From: Anaerolineae bacterium
GTDB lineage: Bacteria; Chloroflexota; Anaerolineae; 4572-78; J111
DNA: 5,902 nt
NCBI GenBank assembly: GCA_020433835.1
Contig: JAGRBY010000465.1
Span: 1 to 5,902, forward strand
Reading direction: 5' to 3'
Below, piece after piece: positions 1-5,902 of the stretch (the stretch's first letter is position 1; each line of letters starts with the position of its first letter). The position numbers were made by a program, and so were the translations under genes. The notes under the pieces are model-generated. The model made no database searches, was not told the DNA's origin, and worked only from the letters and a program-made list of their open reading frames with translations.

Positions 1-138
1 GCGGCTATTTCGCGTTTGCTTAACGATACATCATTGCGCCTAAAGCTTGCCAGAAATGGTAAAACCAAAGTGCAGTCCGAGTATGATTGGGAGATTGTAA
101 CCCGCAAATTACATCATGTTTATGACCAAATACGGTGA
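1..138 (+). CDS. GT4-type glycosyltransferase, C-terminal fragment (5' end outside window)
   Basis: The first reading frame is open from the window edge to a TGA at 136-138, giving 45 residues of a protein whose start lies upstream. The peptide reads as a short amphipathic helix (AISRLLNDTSLRLKLARNGK), then a Y-D-W step and a final helix ending HVYDQI. This layout, 'ai..ll.d..lr..la.ng...v...y.w......l..vY..i', is typical of the last 40 or so residues of GT-B glycosyltransferases of family 4, where the C-terminal helix folds back on the other domain. The complete GT4 protein at 2787-3962 ends in a similar way. By family, such enzymes transfer a sugar from a nucleotide-activated donor to a lipid-linked acceptor at the cytoplasmic face of the membrane. 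Catalytic residues lie outside the window, so donor and linkage cannot be judged. It is 27 bases from the next gene and probably co-transcribed with it. Confidence 0.72.
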   Translation, partial: AAISRLLNDTSLRLKLARNGKTKVQSEYDWEIVTRKLHHVYDQIR

Positions 139-165
139 AAAATTATTAATTTCAATGGATATCTA

Positions 166-1227
166 ATGAGAAATCAAGATATTAATGCCTATTTTAAGAT
201 TATAAGAAAATGGTGGTGGGTTATTGCTTTACTCTTTGGAGTAACGGTGGGCACCATAGTTGCTCTGGCCATTTTTAGTGGTCCCAAGTACGAGGCAACA
301 GTAAAGGTCCAGGTCAGCGCGCCGCCGCCGCAGGAAGATCCTCTATATAGCCAGTTTGGACGAGAGGGGGTAAATTCCGGTATTGCTCAATCACAGGCGA
401 ATTTTACAGAGTTGATACAAGAAGGTGAATCATTGCGTATGGCCTTGGAAGCTCATCCTGAATTTCCTATGAATGTCAATGACTTGCGCGAAAAAATCAC
501 GATAGAGCTTCCCGAGGACTCGTTAATTTTACGGGTAAGTGTAATCGACTCAAATCCGGAATATGCCGCTGTGTTAGCAAATAGTATTGTTGAAGCCGGA
601 ATTTCTCAATACGGCGAACTATTAGCCCAGTCTACGGTAAATACGCTTAAATTTATTGATCAGCAATTGGAAACAGCTACCGAAGATTTGCATGACTCGG
701 AAACGGCTTTGATGCAGTTTCAGATCGAGAACAAAATTGGCGAACTTAACGGGGCTATCAACAGCCAGTACAATATTATTCGTGATCTACGAAAACAGAG
801 TGATCTTATTCTAGCCTCCGGCGATTTACAAAAAGCACAGGCTATTGACTCGATTATTTTAGATAGAGAGTTAGAACTTCAAAACATGATCGCGCTGTCA
901 GCCGACTACAACAATCTTAAAGATAGAGTCGATCGTGCCCGCGACACCTATAATTTCCTACTTGATCGCAAAACCGAGGCTCAAATCAAAGAAAATCAAA
1001 TTCGTTCGCTTGCCTCTATCCAGGTGATTACGCCGGCCCGTGCGCCGGAAAGACCTATTACAAACATTAACAGCAGAATCATTGTCTTTGCCGCTATCGT
1101 AAGTTTATTGGTAGGGGTTCTATTGGCATTTTTCTTGGAATACATTACCCCGGAACAAACTCTGGCTAATTTGCCAAAAAGAATAGATCGTTCGGATGTA
1201 GTTCCCGTGCCCGATAGTAGTAATTAG
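166..1227 (+). CDS. Wzz-family polysaccharide co-polymerase / chain-length determinant
   Basis: This 353-residue protein has the layout of a polysaccharide co-polymerase. A short cytoplasmic N-terminus (DINAYFKIIRKWWW) leads into a first membrane segment at about residues 17-37. A long extracytoplasmic domain follows, with a predicted helical, coiled-coil-prone stretch at about 155-280, and a second membrane segment lies at about 304-325. Just before it is the proline-rich stretch TPARAPERPITN (289-300), a Wzz hallmark. The segment YNFLLDRKTEAQIKENQ (262-278) resembles the GNVR-type region of the group. By family knowledge, these proteins oligomerise in the inner membrane and control chain length together with a Wzy polymerase. 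Only about 28 residues follow the second membrane segment, so there is no fused tyrosine-kinase domain. ATG 166 is preferred because it begins the canonical N-terminus; the upstream gene's stop is in the same frame 27 bases earlier. The ribosome site is weak (GGA at 157-159). The next gene starts 20 bases after the stop. Confidence 0.9.
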   Translation: MRNQDINAYFKIIRKWWWVIALLFGVTVGTIVALAIFSGPKYEATVKVQVSAPPPQEDPLYSQFGREGVNSGIAQSQANFTELIQEGESLRMALEAHPEFPMNVNDLREKITIELPEDSLILRVSVIDSNPEYAAVLANSIVEAGISQYGELLAQSTVNTLKFIDQQLETATEDLHDSETALMQFQIENKIGELNGAINSQYNIIRDLRKQSDLILASGDLQKAQAIDSIILDRELELQNMIALSADYNNLKDRVDRARDTYNFLLDRKTEAQIKENQIRSLASIQVITPARAPERPITNINSRIIVFAAIVSLLVGVLLAFFLEYITPEQTLANLPKRIDRSDVVPVPDSSN

Positions 1228-1247
1228 CGGCAGTTTCGAGTTGATTT

Positions 1248-2744
1248 ATGGAGGCGTTCATTACAAAATCCTTTAAACCACTATTTTTGAAGCTAAACCC
1301 GTTGCGGATGAGCTTACTCACTATTGCTCTGGGAGTGAGTTTTGGCTACATCATTACCCTCTCAGACGAATCCGCCTGGCTTTTACTTTCCATTGTGGTT
1401 ATTGTCGTCGCGCTCATTATCTCCATTAAGAAGCCTTTTTATGGATTTGTATTACTTATTTTTCTCTATTCCTTTATCGAGGCTTACATTGAGATTCCTA
1501 TGGGCGCGGGCATTCCTGATCTCTCATTTAGTCGTTTTTTGTTTGGCTTTCTATTTATTTTGATGCTGGCTCAAGCCGCGATCGGAAAGTTTAAGTTTGC
1601 TCCTATCGGCATTACCGAGATTTTTTTATTCGGCACCATACTGGGTATTGGTTCGTCAGCTAGTTTAGCTGGCAATCCCATTCGTATGTTGCAACTACTT
1701 TTTAGTGGCTTTTTTATGCCGTTAGGAATGTACTATTTGGCCAAATGCCTAATACAAAATAAATCAGAACTGCATATATTGTTTTATACGGTCGTTTTGG
1801 TCAGTTTTGTTTCAGCTGTCTATGCTGTTTATGAGTCATCAACCGGTCACGTACTTTTTCTTTCAGGCACTCAAAGCGTTGAGGAATTAGACACCAATTA
1901 TGGGGGCGGTTTATGGCAACTCAACGGTATATTTGGGAGTCCTACAATTTTTGGCCGTCTTTTTGCGATGGCCATTCCCCTGACTTTTTACCTGTTTTTT
2001 GAAGAAAAACCAGCGAACAAAAAAACACTTTTGGGGTTGGTGATTGCCGTTCAATTTTATGCCTTATTTATTACGTACAATCGTTCTTCATGGTACGCGG
2101 CCTTAATCGGTTTGACTATTCTGCAATTTTTCTACAAGCAGTTTCGTTTCATTTATATTGTTTTGGTCTTTGTCTCCGCTCTTGCCCTATGGGCTACTTG
2201 GGATCAAGTGAGTGAGAGTACCGTGGTAGAAAACCGGGTAAACAAACGAACTGAAGATTTCAACGGACGAAGTGAAATGTGGATCACAGCGCAAAAAATG
2301 TGGGAGAAGAAACCAATTAGAGGTTGGGGACAAGGGGCATTTAGAACTGAGTCGGGACGATTTAGAACCGATGGAAGCGGTAGAAACTTTATCTCTACTC
2401 AGAGTGAATATTGGAATTTGCTGGTTCACTATGGATTGATTGGATTTGTACCCTATGTAGGCTTTTTATTAATACCGCTTATCAGTAGTTTCGTCTTGTT
2501 TTATCTAACACACCAACCGGGTTGGTCGGGGTTTATTAAAGCAGAGACCATCGCCGTCTATTGGACTGTGATCCTCTGTTACTTTTTAGGTGGTTATACC
2601 GTCCCCGTTGTCCATCCCATTGGCCGAATAATCCCTTTTGTCATTGTCGGAGCCGTAGTTGGAACACATCAACATCTAGCCTGGAATAGAAATTTGTTGC
2701 GTGATTCTATTAGTGAGTCGAAAACGGAACTTGCAACGCGTTAG
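1248..2744 (+). CDS. O-antigen polymerase/ligase-family membrane protein, probable Wzy
   Basis: This 498-residue protein is very hydrophobic, with roughly ten to twelve likely membrane segments (for example near 23-38, 43-60, 63-80, 95-112, 122-140, 174-192, 232-250, 260-276, 300-316, 391-418, 434-450 and 459-472). One large hydrophilic extracytoplasmic loop spans about 317-390. Hallmarks of the O-antigen ligase/polymerase (Wzy_C) domain are present: TYNRSSWYAALIGL at 276-289, then in the loop GRSEMWITAQKMWEKKPIRG with GWGQGAF at 359-365, then EYWNLLVHYGLIGF at 387-400. The family either joins repeat units on undecaprenyl pyrophosphate (Wzy) or transfers finished glycan to lipid A core (WaaL). 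The adjacent Wzz-like gene favours polymerase, but sequence alone does not separate the two roles. An in-frame TGA at 1242-1244 prevents upstream extension. Met21 (ATG 1308) is an alternative start just before the first membrane segment. GAG at 1238-1240 is a weak ribosome site. Confidence 0.87.
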   Translation: MEAFITKSFKPLFLKLNPLRMSLLTIALGVSFGYIITLSDESAWLLLSIVVIVVALIISIKKPFYGFVLLIFLYSFIEAYIEIPMGAGIPDLSFSRFLFGFLFILMLAQAAIGKFKFAPIGITEIFLFGTILGIGSSASLAGNPIRMLQLLFSGFFMPLGMYYLAKCLIQNKSELHILFYTVVLVSFVSAVYAVYESSTGHVLFLSGTQSVEELDTNYGGGLWQLNGIFGSPTIFGRLFAMAIPLTFYLFFEEKPANKKTLLGLVIAVQFYALFITYNRSSWYAALIGLTILQFFYKQFRFIYIVLVFVSALALWATWDQVSESTVVENRVNKRTEDFNGRSEMWITAQKMWEKKPIRGWGQGAFRTESGRFRTDGSGRNFISTQSEYWNLLVHYGLIGFVPYVGFLLIPLISSFVLFYLTHQPGWSGFIKAETIAVYWTVILCYFLGGYTVPVVHPIGRIIPFVIVGAVVGTHQHLAWNRNLLRDSISESKTELATR

Positions 2745-2786
2745 TGGATCATATTTTGCGCCGTCTTTAAAGTAATTACGGATTTT

Positions 2787-3962
2787 ATGAAAATTCTCAT
2801 GCTTACGGGGGGACACCTGCAGCCCGATCCCCATGCACCGGAAATTGGTGGAGCTGCGCGGCAATGTTTAAAGTTGTCCAAAGCGCTAATAAAGCAAAAT
2901 ATAGATGTCACTATTCTTACTAAACGGCTCGATTCGCATGATCCAGTTTACCAATCGATTGACGGCGTGCCGGTTACTTATGTGAACACCGGATACAAAA
3001 TGTTCAACCGGCAGGGGGTGAAACGCCTTGGTGTCTATGTGTATATAGTGACGTTATTGCTTTATTTGTTAAGGCATGCTCAGGAATTTGATATCATTCA
3101 CGTCCACTCGGCGCTCACAACTGGTTTTGTAGGCGTGTTGGCGGCTCGTTGGTTGAAGAAAAAAAGTATTATAAAAGTTATGAACAGTGGGGCTTACAAC
3201 GATATCATCATGTTTAAAGAGTCAAAAACTATCATTGGAGCCTCACAAATGGCCGGTTATTTAGCTCATTGCGATGCGGTGATTACGCTCAATCCCCTTG
3301 CTTTTGATGAATTGCAAAGGTTGGGGTTCAAATCCAGCCAGCTTGTGTCGATTGCAAACGGGGTTGAAGTTGATGATATTGGTGTGAAATGTACTTACAC
3401 TGCTACGGACACTATTCAGTTTCTCTTTGTGGGTCGATTAGCCCCGGCTAAAGGATTAGAAATCTTATTGGAAGCATTCAAGTGGCTGGTTACTACGTTT
3501 GAGGCATCCCCTTGCCGTTTAACAATTATTGGGAAAGGCTCACTGATGTCTGAGCTAGAGTCGTTGGCGGAACAATGGGATATTACCAGGTATGTTGACC
3601 TGCCCGGCGAAGTACCTAATGTAACGGACTATCTGAGCCAGGCCGATATTTTTGTTTTGCCTTCTCGCGCAGAAGGTATTTCGAATGCTCTATTAGAAGC
3701 GATGGCTGCAGGATTGCCTTGTATCACCACCGATGTTCCGGGCAATAACACGGTTATTCAGCATAAACAAAACGGCCTTTTGGTCGAGGTTGATAACCCG
3801 ATCGAACTTGCGAAAGCAATGCTTCGGCTCGTCGATAGTGAGCAACTGCGCTGTCAATTGGGTCAGGCTGCCCGGCATACGGTTGAAGATACGTTCAGTA
3901 TATCGACGACGGCCAACCAGTACATCCGCCTTTACAACAGGCTGATTGTCGCTTCATCCTGA
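2787..3962 (+). CDS. GT4-family glycosyltransferase (GT-B fold), complete
   Basis: The protein has 391 residues, normal for family GT4. The N-terminal Rossmann domain opens MKILMLTGG and contains the glycine-rich acceptor loop EIGGAARQCLKLSKAL (19-34) and the IIHVHSAL strand (103-110). The C-terminal donor-binding domain begins at FLFVGRLAPAKGLEILLEAF (212-231), with Gly216, Arg217 and Lys222 at the positions that usually contact the nucleotide-sugar phosphates. It continues through RLTIIGKG (244-251), ADIFVLPSRAEGISNALLEA (286-305) and the GLLVEVDNP segment (330-338). The E-x7-E motif is intact as Glu296 and Glu304. These enzymes are retaining transferases using an activated sugar donor, usually working on lipid-linked intermediates at the inner face of the membrane. 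Donor and linkage cannot be read from the sequence. The stretch at 81-95 (LGVYVYIVTLLLYLL) is hydrophobic and may aid membrane association. The gap to the polymerase gene is 42 bases; CGGA at 2779-2782 is a weak ribosome site very near the ATG. Confidence 0.92.
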   Translation: MKILMLTGGHLQPDPHAPEIGGAARQCLKLSKALIKQNIDVTILTKRLDSHDPVYQSIDGVPVTYVNTGYKMFNRQGVKRLGVYVYIVTLLLYLLRHAQEFDIIHVHSALTTGFVGVLAARWLKKKSIIKVMNSGAYNDIIMFKESKTIIGASQMAGYLAHCDAVITLNPLAFDELQRLGFKSSQLVSIANGVEVDDIGVKCTYTATDTIQFLFVGRLAPAKGLEILLEAFKWLVTTFEASPCRLTIIGKGSLMSELESLAEQWDITRYVDLPGEVPNVTDYLSQADIFVLPSRAEGISNALLEAMAAGLPCITTDVPGNNTVIQHKQNGLLVEVDNPIELAKAMLRLVDSEQLRCQLGQAARHTVEDTFSISTTANQYIRLYNRLIVASS

Positions 3963-4000
3963 GAATGTGGGTTTGCTATTAGGGTTGAGTGTAAACACTT

Positions 4001-5860
4001 ATGACTGGACTCGTTGGTATTGTCGATCATCAATGCGATTCTGAGATGTTACAGAACTTGTTTTCGAACATGTTGAATAGCCTCAAGGCCGAGGAGGGTC
4101 ATACTGAGTCTAGTTGGGTTGAGTCGGGCATTGCTTTGGGGAGGGTTAGTATTAATACGCTGAATCCGGAAACCCAACCCGTCTGCAATGAAGATGGTCG
4201 GCTATGGGCCGTGCTTGATGGCGAAATTTATAATCATCAGTATCAGCCGTTAAAGCGAATGCTGGTTGAGGCTGGTCATATATTCCGAACGGCCAGCGAT
4301 GTAGAGCTTTTGCTTCATCTCTATGAAGAAAAAGGCGATTGTTTTATCTCAACGCTAAACGGGACGTTTAATCTCGCGATTTGGGACAGTCTTCAACAGA
4401 AATTGATCATCGCCAACGATCGCTACGGCACACGGCCGTTATATTACAGCAATGGGCAAAATTTTTGTTTTGCCTCAAAAATTCAGGCGCTTCTGCACAA
4501 CCCTCAGCTTAATCGCACAGTCAATGAAGAAGCCATCATTGAGTTTTTTACGTTTCGTCACAGTTTAGGCGACAAAACTCCATTTGTCGACATTAAGTTC
4601 TTGCCACCGGCTTCTCGACTTATCTACCAGGCCGGCAACTATCATTTGTCGACCTACTGGACACCGAATTTGGAAGCCCAAAAGCAACCTGACCGTAATC
4701 GAGCAGCCTATGCGGAGCAATTAACCGATCTTTTGCATCAGGCTGTGGCTCGCTGCCTGCATAAAAAACGCGATATTGGCTTTATGTTGAGCGGCGGTCT
4801 TGACTCACGCTTGTTAGTGGGTCTGGCCGATCCTCAATACCAGCCATTTCACACTTTTACACGGGGCATACCGGGCTGTGACGATGTACGTTATGGACAG
4901 GCCATAGCTCACGAAGTAGGGTCAATTCATCACTTTGTGGAGATCGATCCTGATTTTTTAAGCCAACAGGCTGAGCGAGGCGTGCGGCTTACCGATGGCT
5001 TGATGGCGGCTACTGATTTTTATGAGCTAAGCACTATTGATCAAGTGGCATCCCACGTCAACACTGTGATTTTTGGTATCCCGGCTGCTCCACTAGAAGG
5101 ACTGGGTTTGAATTCAAGCTTCTTTGATCTGAATATCGACCAAATTACGGAAAAGATCTATTCATCGCGTGGTGTCTTTATCTCTGATAAGATGCAGCCT
5201 CAGTTGTTCTCAGAGCGTTTCTATCACCGGATTAAAGGGGTTGTGGCCAAAAATCTCCAGCAAGTTTTGCAAGAAGCGCCGTTCGATTCGTCGCAGGCTA
5301 AGGCTGAATTTTACCTTTTGCGCCACTATAGCCCCCGATCCGCTATGCATGGTCCCACGCTAACCCGCAGCAAGGTCGAAACGTGCTTTCCTTTTGCCGA
5401 TGCCGACGTCCTTGATTTTGTCTATACTATTCCGCTCGAATTACGCCTGGGGCGGCAACTGGAAATCGACATGTTTCGGTTTGTACCGGCGGGGCTATCG
5501 CGTATACCCTGGCAATACTCAGGCTTGCCGGTCAGGGCCAACCAAAGACGGGTGCGCATGCAACGTGTCCTGCATCGCGCTCGACGAGAACTGAGCTGGC
5601 TTTCTAAGGGGCTCATCGCTGCTCCTCAACGGAAAGAACAAGCCAACTGGCCGCTTTGGCTGCGCACTAACCTGCGTCCCTGGCTGGAAGATTTGTTACT
5701 CAGCCAGCGAACTTTAGAGCGCGGCTACTTCAACCCCGCAGGCTTAAAAGCTTTTCTTGATGAACATAGCCGCGGTCGCCAGGATAGAACCTATCAATTA
5801 GGTATGTTCGTGACCTTCGAACTCTGGAATCGACTTTTTGTTGATGGAGAAATAATCTAA
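4001..5860 (+). CDS. Asparagine-synthetase-like protein with altered glutaminase and synthetase motifs
   Basis: The 619-residue protein has the two-domain plan of glutamine-dependent asparagine synthetase (class II glutamine amidotransferase plus ATP-pyrophosphatase domain). Family landmarks in order are: MTGLVGIVD (1-9), LGRVSINTLN (46-55), LDGEIYNH (72-79), TASDVELLLHLY (97-108), LNGTFNLAIWD (119-129), DRYGTRPLYY (140-149), the ATP loop MLSGGLDSR (262-270) and VETCFPFADADVLDFVYTIP (459-478). Length is near or slightly below many AsnB-like proteins. Several key positions differ. Residue 2 is Thr instead of the Cys nucleophile, and Asp73 replaces the usual Asn of NGEIYN. The second acidic loop (SGxGxDE) is not recognisable at about 356-370, and the conserved R-x-K-x-GF stretch near the C-terminus is absent. 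An ordinary asparagine synthetase is therefore unlikely. Some AsnB relatives in polysaccharide clusters amidate sugar carboxylates, and beta-lactam synthetase and lasso-peptide cyclases are relatives that lost the Cys; substrate here is unknown. TAA at 3992-3994 is in frame, fixing the start region. No good ribosome site is visible. Confidence 0.85.
   Translation: MTGLVGIVDHQCDSEMLQNLFSNMLNSLKAEEGHTESSWVESGIALGRVSINTLNPETQPVCNEDGRLWAVLDGEIYNHQYQPLKRMLVEAGHIFRTASDVELLLHLYEEKGDCFISTLNGTFNLAIWDSLQQKLIIANDRYGTRPLYYSNGQNFCFASKIQALLHNPQLNRTVNEEAIIEFFTFRHSLGDKTPFVDIKFLPPASRLIYQAGNYHLSTYWTPNLEAQKQPDRNRAAYAEQLTDLLHQAVARCLHKKRDIGFMLSGGLDSRLLVGLADPQYQPFHTFTRGIPGCDDVRYGQAIAHEVGSIHHFVEIDPDFLSQQAERGVRLTDGLMAATDFYELSTIDQVASHVNTVIFGIPAAPLEGLGLNSSFFDLNIDQITEKIYSSRGVFISDKMQPQLFSERFYHRIKGVVAKNLQQVLQEAPFDSSQAKAEFYLLRHYSPRSAMHGPTLTRSKVETCFPFADADVLDFVYTIPLELRLGRQLEIDMFRFVPAGLSRIPWQYSGLPVRANQRRVRMQRVLHRARRELSWLSKGLIAAPQRKEQANWPLWLRTNLRPWLEDLLLSQRTLERGYFNPAGLKAFLDEHSRGRQDRTYQLGMFVTFELWNRLFVDGEII
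4790..4807 (+). other. PP-loop ATP-binding motif SGGLDS of the asparagine-synthetase-like protein
   Basis: These codons encode Ser264-Gly-Gly-Leu-Asp-Ser269, an exact match to the family's pyrophosphate-binding loop (SGG[LM]DS), preceded by the hydrophobic strand DIGFML. In the N-type ATP pyrophosphatase family this loop holds the phosphates of ATP during adenylation of a carboxylate. Its perfect conservation suggests the protein still binds ATP although other active-site signatures are altered. Confidence 0.85.
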
Positions 5861-5902
5861 TTTAGGACTTACGCAGTTGGGTGTATCGAACCCGGTGACA
5901 GT
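5861..5902. other. Non-coding right edge with possible transposable-element terminus
   Basis: The 42 bases after the last stop codon show no coding start and no hairpin followed by T-run, so no terminator is visible. The string TAGGACTTACGCAGTTGG (5863-5880) resembles, from memory, the outer end of insertion sequences or related miniature elements found in several bacterial phyla. Only one end lies in the window, so neither an inverted partner nor a target duplication can be seen. The identification is tentative. Confidence 0.25.

Noticed and set aside
140..152. AT-only inverted repeat AAATTA-T-TAATTT between the first two genes, considered as a terminator or operator.
   Set aside because: The arms contain no G or C, the spacer is one base, and there is no T-run, so it is neither a plausible terminator hairpin nor distinguishable from chance in AT-rich spacer.
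2187..2429. Open frame of 80 codons on the minus strand inside the polymerase gene.
   Set aside because: It lies wholly within a well-supported gene, has no recognisable motif, and its peptide looks like an antisense translation rich in Ser, Phe and Pro.
2745..2786. The 42-base gap before the complete GT4 gene, considered as an internal promoter or terminator.
   Set aside because: No hairpin with T-run and no convincing -35/-10 pair at proper spacing can be seen; it reads as an ordinary operon spacer.
5394..5616. Overlapping open frames on both strands in the 3' part of the asparagine-synthetase-like gene, considered as a frameshifted or nested gene.
   Set aside because: The main frame keeps family similarity through this part (PFADADVLDFVYTIP and the terminal ELWNRLF), so there is no frameshift, and the alternative peptides have no recognisable features.
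4001..5860. The asparagine-synthetase-like gene considered as a pseudogene because of its altered motifs.
   Set aside because: The 619-codon frame is uninterrupted and both domains keep many family landmarks including a perfect SGGLDS loop, which fits a divergent functional protein better than decay.

Overview
The window reads as part of a bacterial surface or extracellular polysaccharide cluster of the Wzx/Wzy type. All genes are on the + strand with short gaps (27, 20, 42 and 38 bases), so they are probably one operon. The order is: the tail of a GT4 glycosyltransferase (1-138), a Wzz-like polysaccharide co-polymerase (166-1227), a multi-spanning O-antigen polymerase/ligase-family protein (1248-2744), a complete GT4 glycosyltransferase (2787-3962) and a divergent asparagine-synthetase-like protein (4001-5860). 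Coding density is near total and no gene-free stretch reaches 300 bases. No promoter, terminator, RNA gene or CRISPR array is visible.

The host cannot be named from this sequence. Base composition is mid-range, from about one third G+C in parts of the polymerase gene to nearly two thirds near the end of the last gene. Shine-Dalgarno signals are weak before every start. A two-membrane-segment Wzz protein without an attached kinase beside a Wzy-like protein fits a Gram-negative bacterium or another phylum with comparable envelope polysaccharide systems. This is inference.

How the genes may work together (inference from family roles): the two GT4 enzymes add sugars to a lipid-linked repeat unit on the cytoplasmic side. 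A flippase not present in this window would move the unit across the membrane. The Wzy-like protein would polymerise it and the Wzz-like protein would set chain length. The asparagine-synthetase-like protein could modify a sugar carboxylate, for example by amide formation, but its sequence argues against an ordinary asparagine synthetase.

The most unusual content is in that last gene. It begins Met-Thr-Gly where the glutaminase domain normally has its Cys nucleophile, and a conserved Asn of the glutamine pocket is Asp. The SGGLDS ATP loop is intact, but the second acidic catalytic loop (family pattern SGxGxDE) is not recognisable. The last 42 bases are non-coding as far as visible and contain a string resembling the end of a transposable element.
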